Below, in pieces: positions 1 through 10,800 of a DNA stretch of 34,600 nt. Location of the stretch: assembly GCF_000485595.1 (NCBI RefSeq), contig NW_014577757.1, forward strand, positions 67,095 through 101,694, read 5' to 3'. The DNA is from Priapulus caudatus. Lineage: Eukaryota; Priapulida; Priapulimorpha; Priapulimorphida; Priapulidae. A program made the translations under genes and the position numbers. The notes under the pieces were generated by a model. That model was not told where the DNA came from. It saw only the letters and a program-made list of their open reading frames with translations, and did not search any database. Positions within the stretch are counted from its first letter, which is position 1; each line of letters opens with the position of its first letter.

Positions 1-383
1 TATAGTATGCAGGGAGTTCGTGTACTCCTCTGAAAATTTTGCCATGACTTAACTTACGTGCGTTCCAGAGCACGGCCTTAGCGGAATTACGTATTTTCTT
101 TCAGCAAATGTCCAAAGAGTAAAATTTGCCAGACGTTGCAACCCGCATGAATCTCCAAAAATTAAGAATAATGCGTTTATTGTTAATATCATTTAGTTTT
201 GAACTTCAGCAACTGCGGACTTCTCCCTTCATTTTGCCGGACTCCCTCTTTTTTGATGGGCAGGGAGTCCAGTTGGCCTCCCTTGTTAACAGCTTCCAAT
301 ACTTGCATATATATGTAAAATCAGGGAGTCCGACAGTAAATCGGGGAGTAGTTGACTCTGGACTCCCGTTAATTTCGCACCCT
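1..383. mobile_element. hAT-like MITE, family A, copy 1 (cut by the window edge)
   Basis: The right end reads GGACTCCCGTTAATTTCGCA followed by CCCTG, which is the inverse of the left end of a second copy at 21389-21698. The interiors match in the same order, including the GTTCCAGAGCACG stretch near 61 and the TTATTGTTAATATC stretch near 178. The left end lies before base 1, so the target duplication cannot be tested here. No transposase is encoded; the 93-codon open frame inside it is incidental. The class call rests on the CAGGG-type ends and the 8-bp duplication of copy 2. Confidence 0.75.
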
Positions 384-489
384 GGTTACAGATTCTGTGT
401 ATGTTGAATGCATGTTTATGCTATCAATGTTGACTGACCAGTGTAGTCAAAAAACATTTTACAGGAACGCATCTACTAATTACATAATG

Positions 490-954
490 TCAGGGGTCGA
501 AATTAGCGGTATCCCGATATCTGCGGGTTAATAGATTCTTGTGTTGGATACCAGATTTCAATGCTTGGTATCCTGCCGGGATAGTAAACAAAAATCGTCA
601 AAATCGGGATAGTGGTTGTTGGGTTATCAACTTTATACGGCAGCGCATCTGAGCGAGTGCGCACGATCTGAGCGGCCGCAGCCCACTCTAGCGTTATACA
701 GCAAGCATAGCATATTTGCAAGCGCCAGCGTAAATGTGATGTGTATACATTGTATCAAGCGAACCAGACAATGCGTCTATACAATACGTCTGCAGTGTAC
801 TGTGGAGGCATATGTAAAATAAATGGGAGCGATGAGTTTCGAAGGCAAACAGTTGTTAAAATTACTATCCAAAAAATGGGATACCTGATTTCAATATCCA
901 TGATATCTGGTATCCCGAATGGATACTATAATAAAAATCTAATTTCGACCCCTG
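490..954. mobile_element. hAT-like MITE, family B, with 8-bp target duplication
   Basis: Terminal inverted repeats CAGGGGTCGAAATTA (from 491) and TAATTTCGACCCCTG (ending 954) bound a 465-bp element. ACATAATG occurs directly on both sides (482-489 and 955-962), an 8-bp target-site duplication. If the T at 490 and the A at 955 are counted as element ends, the duplication is 7 bp. Inside, GGTATCC/GGATACC motifs recur in both orientations as subterminal repeats. No transposase is present. CAGGG-type ends with an 8-bp duplication are typical of the hAT superfamily. Confidence 0.85.
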
Positions 955-962
955 ACATAATG

Positions 963-1866
963 AAAGTCATTGGGAAAAGTAATTCCTGCTACAGAACTTT
1001 GTGTCATGAACGTTTGTTTTGGAATGTGGTTACTTTTGGTGTGCAGGGTATTACACTAGTGTTAGGACATGTCATGTCCATAGTTTTCTTTACATAGGAA
1101 TTAATACACTGCACTAGGAGCAGATCTTATATGGTATCTGTATATATTTAACAGCTGTACATCTCAAAGTTACTATATGCTTTAATTGCTTGCACATACA
1201 GCATACAACACTGTGCTCTTAATAAAACGCAACTTCCAAATTATTTCCCTAAATGCTAAACTAATCCTAACCCTATAGTCTAAATAGAGTCTGTCTATAA
1301 TTCAGAGTAGCAGGTGTGTTGAACGTTATGCTAGCAATATGGTACATGCTTTTGTTTTATTTAAATTAGATTAGATTAGGTAAAAAAAACTACTAGCCAC
1401 GGCAATTTGTAAATTGTACACCAGCCAGGCACTCTACTTTTAAAACAGAAATGTCATGGACTTTGCAGGCCCGTTAACCTTTAAGCTAATGCGATTGAAT
1501 TTCCATCAATAAAAGTGCATTCGTACAGCAAACGGCACTATTAGAATTGTTTCCCGTCTTTCTCGCGTGCTCTGCAAACGAACATCAACCTGTCTCTCCG
1601 GAACTTCGTAAGCTTGCCAGGAAAAGGATGTAGTAGCAAATTATAGGTTTTGAATTCAGGGTTATAAATGAATGTTTTGGCCAGACAGCAAGTTGTTGCT
1701 GCCGGAGAAAAAGGCAGGTAGCAAGTTTACTCATCCAGGCATAATAATGGTGGTGCTTCAATTTGGTTTATTAGGCATTTCTTGGGAGCAAGCAAATGTT
1801 GAGAGCAGGCAGCAATCTGACCCTTATAAGTTATAGGCAGTGCAACTACGACTTGCTGTCCTTTAT
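963..1866. other. Gene-free AT-rich stretch
   Basis: I see no coding exon, RNA gene or convincing repeat. The open frame around 741-1097 overlaps the family B MITE and has no recognisable similarity. If the missing first MOCS1 exon lies in this window, it could be here or further downstream, but I could not pick it out. Confidence 0.5.
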
Positions 1867-1922
1867 TTCGAATCCTGTTTAAATTGCAATAACACAACCG
1901 CGTTGAAACTGTTCAAGGATTG
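1867..1922 (+). repeat. 55-bp direct repeat, copy 1
   Basis: The stretch TCGAATCCTGTTTAAATTGC, continuing through AACACAACCGCGTTGAAACT and GTTCAAGGATTGT, recurs with about six differences at 4491-4548. The two copies bracket about 2.6 kb that holds a hAT transposase relic, an AGCTCATCTGAC-type repeat and the alternating purine-pyrimidine array. They could be subterminal parts of a decayed element or two fragments of a dispersed family. Confidence 0.6.
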
Positions 1923-2285
1923 TGTGTGTTAGGCCCTATCCCTCGTAGGTGCCTAGATGGCACATAAGGCAGTGACAAGAGATCTCCAACGCCGTCGGTC
2001 CGCTGCTACTGGTCTCAGTGTGTCCCCTAATTTTGAATCGTGAACCGATTGATTCGTGATTCGATCGATTCGATCCGACCGATTGATTCGTCGGGAAACC
2101 CTTTTGTACTCTGGGGAGCCCCTGTCACCCCTTAGCGAGAAGGGGGGCTACACCCTTACTACCCAACCTACTCCTGCAAATCACAATGTCGAGCGACGCT
2201 CTGCGCCTAGTAAAGAGTTCCTCGGACCGACTGTTAGATACTTGGAAAGGGAATAATTACTTTATGCTCCATATTGAAACATAGT

Positions 2286-2940
2286 CAAGAATAGCAGCTT
2301 GTAGAAATCGACCAATGATCTGTCGTGCATCGTCCGTTCCTGTGCGTCCGGTAACCGTCGTCAGCGTAAACCGCGGCAGTCAACAGTTTTGGGCACAATC
2401 TAACCGAACTCGAAGTAACAGGTCCGATATTCGGGTCAGTTTGGAAGGAGGATTGCAATACGAGTACTGGGATGTGAAAGCCTGGCGCGTCAAGGTTCAA
2501 AGGTCAGAAGGTGAAGAAGGGGAAACATTACTCCTTATTAAGTATTAGGGAAGATTAGCGAATTGCGGCACACAAATCTAAACGGACCTGACCTAGGACG
2601 TCGTGAATAAGATCAGGATAAAACATTGAATAATAAGGCAATCTGGTATGGAAAGCATCAACTGAAAATGCACCGAAATGGAGGTCACGGTCAAAGGTCA
2701 AATGGGCACAGGGAAGACTTTTAGACTTTTACTTTACGAAGGACATGGTACTGACGGAAGCCGATTTGAAACTTTTTATAATAGTATTCAAGCGAGCTGA
2801 ACACCTAGACCTTTTTTGGCTTTTATTGAAAGGCCATGAATGTCCTTCTGAACTGACATAGCGTAAGAGTAAAGTGATCGGATAACTTTGACCCTCAAGA
2901 GAGAGGGAAAATTTGAACATGGATTTGATATGACTAGTTA
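2286..2940 (+). repeat. AGCTCATCTGAC dispersed repeat, diverged copy
   Basis: It matches 13505-14090 in order: the CAGCTTGTA(G/A)AA start, GGGCACA(A/T)TCTA, a GGTCAAAGGTCA block near 2690, AGGACATGG near 2740, and TTTGACCCTCAAGAG near 2888. The head of the element (AGCTCATCTGAC) is missing here. It is a non-coding interspersed repeat; small open frames in it do not resemble transposon proteins. I cannot assign it to a named superfamily. Confidence 0.65.
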
Positions 2941-3565
2941 ACAAAAGGAGTAGAAATAGGCTTTTTTGGTTAGAGACACCTCCAACCACACTCCTTTCTC
3001 CCCCTCCTCCCCCCTCTTCCCCACCCACTACCCCCACCCTCCCCCTTACCTCCATCTGCGTAGTAGGGCCGTTGTCCTACATGATGTGTACGCAACTGCA
3101 GTGTCGTGCATATCTGCGCCTACAAATGTGGTACTACGACGACTGAAATTTTTAGTTTATATACGTAGCCTCAACAGACCTTCAGATGAGCCTAGACGCT
3201 CTGCGGCTTTTGTTTTCTTTTACTAGTTCCGCTGGTGGACTAATGAACTCTAAAATGGTTGTGTTACCCTGACATGTGGAGTCATTAGTAGTCCTCCTGT
3301 ACTTTTCAAATCTGAAAGCCTGCTAGAGTATGACCCAGCCAAGGGTATGACCTGTGGTGCAGGCTGTATGTCTGGTAGTTTTTTCACCGGCACTACAAAC
3401 TATCGTTTGGAAACTGTTAAAGCGCATGATGCTTCCGAGAGGCACAGAAAGATCCTAGCAAAAAGAAATGCAAGGACCATGCCTGTTTCACGAAACAGGG
3501 GGGGGGGGCCCAAGTGACCCAGAACTGAGATTGAAATGGTGTGTGGCGATCAAAAGAGGTGATGA

Positions 3566-3950
3566 AAGTGCACACGCACGCACATATGCAGCACGTGTAC
3601 GTGCACACGCACACACACACGTGTTGTGCACGCGCGCGCACACACGCACGCACGCACGTGTACGTGCACACGCACCCACGCACACACGTGTACATGCCCA
3701 CGTACGCACGCACGTGTACATGCACACGCACGCAGGCACGTGTACGTGCACACGCACGTACACACGCACGCACGCACGCACGTGTACGTGCACACTCACT
3801 CCTGCACGTGTACGTGCACACGCACGCACACACGTGTACGTGCCTATGCACGCACGCACGCACACACGTGTACGTGCCCACGCATGCACGTACGTGCCCA
3901 CGCACGCACGCACGACGCACATGTACGTGCACGCGCGCACATGTACGTGT
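3566..3950. repeat. Alternating purine-pyrimidine CACG/GTAC array (Z-DNA-prone)
   Basis: About 385 bp is built from CACG, CGCA and CACGTGTACGTGCA blocks, with purines and pyrimidines alternating almost throughout. CACGTG and GTGCAC palindromes recur many times, so the tract can also form local hairpins. Six overlapping open frames rich in Arg, Thr and His or Cys and Val arise because the repeat lacks stop codons in several frames; none is a gene. Alternating CG/CA tracts are classic left-handed DNA formers. Confidence 0.85.
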
Positions 3951-4099
3951 ACAGATCAGCTTTCCTCCCAGATGTCTTTGCACCTCTACTTTGCAACTCT
4001 GATTTCAATTAATTTACGGTTTTCTCTTCGTAACTAGACGCCATTGTTTAGCAGTGATACCGGACAGTGCACGCGCACCATCTATCCAGCGATTAGTAA

Positions 4100-4375
4100 A
4101 TGGCGAACCCCATTAGAAATGCACATGCTATTGGAAAAAACGGCAGGCCCTACACCGATTACGTCAAGCTGTGCCAGCTTGACAAGGCCAAGGGGTTAGA
4201 TGTCGGCAGCACTTGCCTCACCGACAAGGCCTGCCAGAGGTTCATTACGGCGATAGCCGATACAAGGCGCCGGGAACAGTTTGTAGCTATAAATGAGGCC
4301 AATTTCCTTGCTGTGATAAGTGACGGATCCACAGATTCCTCATCAAAGGAGGCCGAAATTTTATTTTCGAATTAA
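4100..4375 (+). pseudogene. hAT transposase relic (ZNF862/ZMYM6-like N-terminal part)
   Basis: A 91-codon frame starts with ATG and contains LCQLDKAKGLDVGSTCLTDK, a QRFITAIAD stretch and a LAVISDGSTDSSSKEAEI motif. As I know them, these resemble the hAT-derived ZNF862/ZMYM6/KIAA1586-like proteins, where DGSTD carries the first acidic residue of the RNase H-like fold. The full transposase is several hundred residues; here the frame stops just after this motif. No BED finger or C-terminal dimerisation region is visible. It could have been a source for the hAT-type MITEs nearby, but I saw no shared ends. Confidence 0.7.
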
Positions 4376-4490
4376 AATTTTATATAATTTAAATTTTAAT
4401 CTTATGATCCATATCAAAGTTATATGACTGTATTTTATACAATTGAATGTCTTTTACAAAACCTTTCTGGGGGACACCCCTTGTACAATT

Positions 4491-4548
4491 TTGAATCGTG
4501 TTTAAACTGCAATTACACAACTGCGTTAAAACTATTCAAGGATTGTTA
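4491..4548 (+). repeat. 55-bp direct repeat, copy 2
   Basis: This is the partner of the copy at 1867-1922, sharing GTTTAAA(C/T)TGCAAT, ACACAAC(T/C)GCGTT and TTCAAGGATTGT. It lies about 110 bp upstream of the first MOCS1 exon seen. Confidence 0.6.
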
Positions 4549-4660
4549 CTCTAATACTACGTCTATTTGCCATTAAATTTCACCCACTGGTCCACCGTAA
4601 GTCAAGTGGGCTTTTATTTTGCTTGTAATATTTAGATGTGTGTTGTTTTTTGCTTCATAG

Positions 4661-4823
4661 GGGCAAGTTCAGGAGGAGCGAACAATACGGAAAGTTGAGC
4701 TGAACTTAATAAAACCGAATCAGTTCCCTGACGCAAGGCCATTTTCTGATTTCCTGACAGATAGCTTTGGGCGTCAGCATGACTATCTACGTGTATCTTT
4801 AACGGAGAGATGCAACCTGCGAT
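4661..4823 (+). CDS. MOCS1: MOCS1 exon (MoaA part, first seen; lead into the radical SAM cluster)
   Basis: The acceptor TTGCTTCATAG ends at 4660 and the donor is T|GTATGT. The exon opens in phase 0 and encodes the lead-in with [20 protein letters not shown], then CNLR and the first base of the next Cys codon. FxDxFGRxHxYLR(V/I)SLTE(R/K)CNLRC is the standard MoaA/MOCS1A entry. There is no Met before the catalytic core, so an upstream exon must exist. Confidence 0.93.
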
Positions 4824-7800
4824 GTATGTATATTATGGCCAGTTTTTTGGCGTGTTTGTCTGCTGTATGATTGCAGCTTTAGATATATAACATATGTGTT
4901 TGTTAAGGATAGACTCAGGGTTACGGACAGGTACCTCCAGACCTCTGTAAAGGGCATTACCTACCTTAAAATGCAAACCTCTTATCTACGCATTTAACTG
5001 TCCTAGCAGTGTAAGTTCGATTATCAACAGGTTTAATGTCTAATTTAATATTACACTTTATAGTATGCGCCTCTTGTTGTACCTAATAAGCATTCATTTT
5101 ATTCTTTAATTTGCATATAATTCATATCATTTCAGTATCGTGTATTCATTAGAAGACAAATATCACAACTAAACTTACTACTAAACTACTAACTAAACTT
5201 ACTACTAAACTACTAACTAAACTTAACTAAACTTTTCTCTGTCGTCTTTTGCGTGGTGACATATACAAGGTATCGCTTTTCAGGTCAGTACTGCATGCCA
5301 GAGGATGGCGTAGAGTTGACACCAAAGAAGAGATTGCTGTCGACGGAAGAGGTCATCACTATTAGCCGGGTCTTCGTAAAAGAGGGCGTCACTAAAATAC
5401 GGCTGACTGGTGGCGAACCCTTGGTGCGAAAAGACATAGTTGATATTGTTGGTAGGTTGGTTTGTGTATTCTTAAAATTAATCGTCATGTGCAAGTTAAA
5501 ACTAAAAGCTTTGCTTGGTAATTTGTGTGTGCGTGCGTGCACGTGCGTTTGCGTGTATAAGTAACGCTGTACCGTTACAGGAGAAGATTTGGTTTTAGTT
5601 AAATATTTATTTATGCCACATTGATCAGGGAAAAAAGTAAAATGAATTTTTCGGGGGCTACTTTTCAAGCTAGCGGTGCATGAAAATAGCACTCTAAAAT
5701 TTGGTTTGCATTGAACTCTATGCAAATTTACGGGGGCTATTTTTGACATTTCCGTGGCTAAATCGCCCCGAGCCCCCGTGTATTTTTTCACTGCACATAG
5801 ATTGTGTTTTTTCTATGCTTTGGTACAAAACTTCGGGTACCTGTGTGTGCATGAATTGGATTGTCAGTGTGTACATATGCATATGCCTGTATGTGTGCGT
5901 GTACGTGTAGTGCAGGTGTGTATCTGTGCTCCTGCGCATGTATGTATGTGTTTGGTCACTGGTACATATTCATAGTTATGAGACATGACTGTTAAATTTT
6001 GCCAGCGATTCATTACATCTCTTCACCCTCTACAGGTGAGCTTCGAAAGTTAGTAGGGCTAGAGCAAATCGCCATGACAACAAATGCTATCGTGCTGAAG
6101 TCAAGGCTTCCTGACCTGCACAGAGCTGGTCTGACCCATCTCAATATTAGTCTAGATACTCTAGTCCCTGCTAAGTTTGAGTTCATCAGTCGCCGGAAAG
6201 GTTGGAGTAGGGTCATGGATGGCATTGACGCTGCACTTGCTATAGGATACAGCCCTGTAAAGGTACGAATTGGGTTTCAAGAAGAACTGATGATGGTACC
6301 GATCCAGGCTGCAATTCAGCTGACGGTCTCAGTTATATAAGCACGCCTAACTTCGGTATTGTGTCTATGTTGCATGTCTGCTTATGGTACGAAACCAACC
6401 TTGCCAGAGTCAGTTCTCCTTTTATGTAATGTCTAGTTAAACGAATGTATTGTTACACATGACTATCGCACTCACGCACGCAACCAAAGCCAATAGCACA
6501 TTTTGCGTTGATGTCAATACAAGCACAAGTGGTATGTCTACGCGTGCGTGAAAGCACATTACGTGCACGTGTCTACAGCCTTGACACAGCTACTAATACG
6601 TGATTATTTACAAGCCAGCAAGCGTTTCTCGCCAGCGAGATAGCTTGTTCTAGCAAGGTGAACGGGTTTAAATTCGTGCACGCAATTTGGGACACGACAC
6701 CAAAGCAGCGAAGAATCGTACAGCAAAAATAAACTGGACATTGTGTTCTGTCGGGAAGTCTAGAAACAGAAATATGTAAATTATACTGTTCATATAAGTA
6801 GTTACGGAACACACGATCAAAGTATTCTAATTAGTATGTATTTTAACTTCTTTTTTTTAATGTGTTCTATCTCATTTTGTAGGTTTTGGAGTTGCCAACC
6901 GCTCCCCATGGCCATTAGTGTTGTAAAAAATGGCCACCTTTAAGCATTTACTTTGCTATTATTAAATCACGTTCATCTTGTTTGAATACTGATAATATAT
7001 TCCCAGTAATGAAATATGAAAAGTGCTGTATTCTGAATGTGAGATCATATATAAAAGTATAGATTGCTGCAATTGCCACCCCTGCAGGAATACTCTAATG
7101 TTATATCTTATCAAGAGCAAATAATACATGTCATTATTAGCTCTTCATCTTATCTATATATGTTGCACTATAAATTTGAGTTTTTCCGTGAGTTGCACAT
7201 GAAGGCCTCAGAGTGACACTCTATACTGACACTGTATTCTCCTGTATATCGATGCATCAAATTGTTATCACCGTCAATGCACGTGAGCACACCATTGTAG
7301 CTACGCCGGTTGGTAATAGCCGGCTCTGGTGTTGGCCGACCGGCATGCAGCTTTAAATAACATCCTACCGAACGGCACAAAAATGATTGAGTTTTTGTAA
7401 AATTACGTTCAAATTAGTGAGCAATCTACAGATAATCACAACTGATACACTTAGAATTATTTTTGAAAACACAATCTCAACAATAATTATGCGTAAAATC
7501 ATCATCTGATCACATCGTACAGCGCACAGTACATGCAGTATAGCTGGCTAAGTACCATGTAGCTATTATAATAATTTATGCATATGACGCAATCACTGAT
7601 ATTAGCCGGCACTAAAATTGTTCTGGCTAGAACCCTGATACTGACACACTGTATTCTCCTGTATGCATCAAATTGAGATCACCAGCAATGCACATGAGCA
7701 TATATATATATGTATTCATTGATGTTTATATTTTCACTGTTGCAGCTGAACTGTGTTGTCATGAGAGGACTTAACGATGATGAAATCTGCGACTTTGTGG

Positions 7801-10800
7801 ATTTAACTCGTGCAAAGGTAAATGTGGATCTTGAAAAGGAACAGTACTCCATGTTTTAGAATTGCTATCAGTTAAGTTAGGTGTTATTTATATGAACACA
7901 ATTTTTAGCTCCCCTTGACATCGTCAAGATGAGCTATTGCCATGGGGTGTCGTCCAGGGCTCGAATTAAGCGCCGAGAAGGGCAAGGCAATTTTTTTAGG
8001 GCATGTGAGAAATCACCTTGAATTTTCTCTAAAATAGCAAGGCACCAAGGCAACTCTCAAAATTTGAGAAGGGCACCAAGGCACTTTTGTAAAATAAAGG
8101 AAAACTCATAACAAATTAGTACATCAACATCGTCTTGCTTTTAATGTACAAAACAATATGCCCCCATGTAAGCTTACACTGTAACACCGACCCCTGTACC
8201 CACCTCTGCTAATGGAAGTACAGTAACAAGAAATTTTACATGCCCGCTATCAGGAGCAAATAATTATCCGATGCCGTTATTATTCCCTCCTGCGACTATC
8301 GGTTTTTAGCTCATCATTGCAACTACAGCATGCACGCGCACGTGTTATGTTGATTCGACTAAAAACGCAACTAGGGCAGTAGATTAAAGGGCACCGACGG
8401 CAATTACACAAAAGGGCAAGGCAGGTGACTGCCGTCGGTCGGGTTGGATTTTCAGGGGCAGTACGGCGATTGATAGGGGCACCGACGGCAATTGCCGTCG
8501 GTGAAATCGCCGTCGGTGCCGTCGGTTAATTCGAGCCCTGGTGTCGTCTGTCGCACATCCATCCGTCCGTCCGTTCGTCCGTCAACATTTGGCTACGGTC
8601 AACGATAACTCAAGAACCGTTTGACCCACATGTTTCAAATTGCATATAGTTGTTACTCCTATGGGAGAGGTTTGAACGTCCTATTTTGGAGCATGCCAGT
8701 CGACCTACTTTCGAGACACGTCCACTTTTTGGCAAAAATGGAAATGGCCATCTAAATTCATTCGATCTTATTAAATTTTGGTATGTGTAACTTGTAAGGC
8801 TAGCCCCAAAACAGTTGTTACTCCTATGGGAGAGATGACAACGTCCTATTACGTTTATGTAGTCTAATTGGTCAACAACTCTAAAATCATACCTATATAC
8901 GTGTAATATTGTGTTTTAGATTCTTCATTACAGTAATTTGACTGGAATATTTTATTGTTTTTATTTGCGCGATATTCGAAAACCAAAATGGCGATCATTT
9001 AGGTGTAGCGCCATCTCTCGTCAAGATTTCAGACTTTCAGATCTGAAACATTTATTTTCGCATCAAAACTTATGCATATATCATTATCAAGAGTATATAA
9101 TGGGAGATATGCTATATAATGGCAGTTCTCCCATATGTACTCTTGCTTTATATATCCCCCCTCCCTCTTCTATCACACCCAAGGTGAGCTACAGTGTCAT
9201 TGACACTTTCATTAATGTTTAATATCAATAAAAAAAAATTTAAAAATCACATTTGCATAGCAATTGCTGGCTTAGGTCATAATGCAATGAAAGTTGACCT
9301 TTTGATTTTATTTGTACTAGCTTTACAGCTGGAGTTTATGACAAAATGGAAATGTTTGTCTTAAACTGCTATCATGTATATTTTAAAATTGTCCATTTAG
9401 CAAAGTCTGGCTGAAAACTGATTCTGAAATCTAAACTAGTTAAAGTCTTTATCATCTAATAACATCACATTTCACAGCTATTCACAGACTGTCTAGTTGT
9501 ATTTCTTGCTTAAATCTCATTCTTTTCACACAATTAATTTCACAGGATATAGATGTGCGCTTCATAGAATACATGCCATTCAATGGCAACAAATGGAATG
9601 ACAAAAAAATGGTTTCGTACCAGGAAATGCTAGATTTAATTAGAAGCAGATGGCCAGAGGTTGAACGACTGACTGATAAACCAAATGACACATCAAAGGT
9701 AAGCAACACTGATTGCAGTTGTAGTTAAGCGCTGTGGTATAGTTAGTAAATAATAATTGTAAACGTATTTAAACATATTTGGTAATTATATAGTGGTATA
9801 CACTCAGTGTATTCATAGAGTGCAGATTGGGCACAAATGAGGAAAGCTAACCATTTTGCTTGGTGAATTAGAGATAGTATTTACAAGTAATTAAGCAATA
9901 GTTGATATTGGGTACATTTTTTTAGTGGGTAAGTAATCATACGGCATGTTAAGTTGGTGCAGATTGTACGTGTTCAAGGGCTATAGAACGAGCCATCGTG
10001 TTGTGATTTTAAAGGCATTCAAGATCCCGGGTTTCCGAGGCCAGTTTGGTTTCATCACGTCGATGACTGAAAACTTCTGCGGTACATGTAATAGGCTACG
10101 GATCACAGCCGATGGAAACCTCAAGGTATGCAGAGGCAGCCACTAGTGCATTGTCAGGTTGTCGTTAGATTAATGAACTGCAGTCATCGTCGCTCTTAAT
10201 TAGTTTAGAAAAACTAGCCAACTCGGAGCGCAATGTTGTAAACCATCATCAGGATATGCTCAATTCATTTGCTAGTGTGGGTGAATGTGTGTGAAGATGC
10301 TGAAAACCTGGGAAAGTAGATGGTTGTGTGAGGAGGTGAAATGTTGTCTGTGTAGGTTAAAGACTGTGTGATGAGGTGCGTGAGGAGGTAGGAGGTGGGG
10401 TAAAGAGTTGGGAGGATGTGTGAAGAGCTGGGAAGATGTGTGAAAACCAGCGGGGAGGTGTGCAGAGGTAGGAGTTGGGAAGATGTGTGAAGAGCTGGGA
10501 GGATGTGTGAAGACTTGGGAAGATGTGCGAAGAGCTGCGAAGATGTGTGAAAAGCTGGGAAAATGTGTGAGGAGTTGGAAGGATGTGTGAAAGGCTGGGA
10601 GGTGTGACGAGGTAGGAGGTTGGGTGAGGAGGTAAGAAGCTGTGTGAAGAGCTGGGAGGCTGCGTGAGCAGAGAGACCTTTGACCAAGGTGGTTTATTGG
10701 GAAAACTCGCACACTTTGTAAGCACCACCTGACTTCATTTTTACTAACACAGGTTTGCTTGTTCGGCAACACGGAGGTGTCACTGCGTGATGCCTTGCGG

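Noticed and set aside
3417-4037. Several overlapping long open frames on both strands
   Set aside because: They come from the CACG/GTAC array, which lacks stops in several frames; composition is only Arg, His, Thr, Cys and Val.
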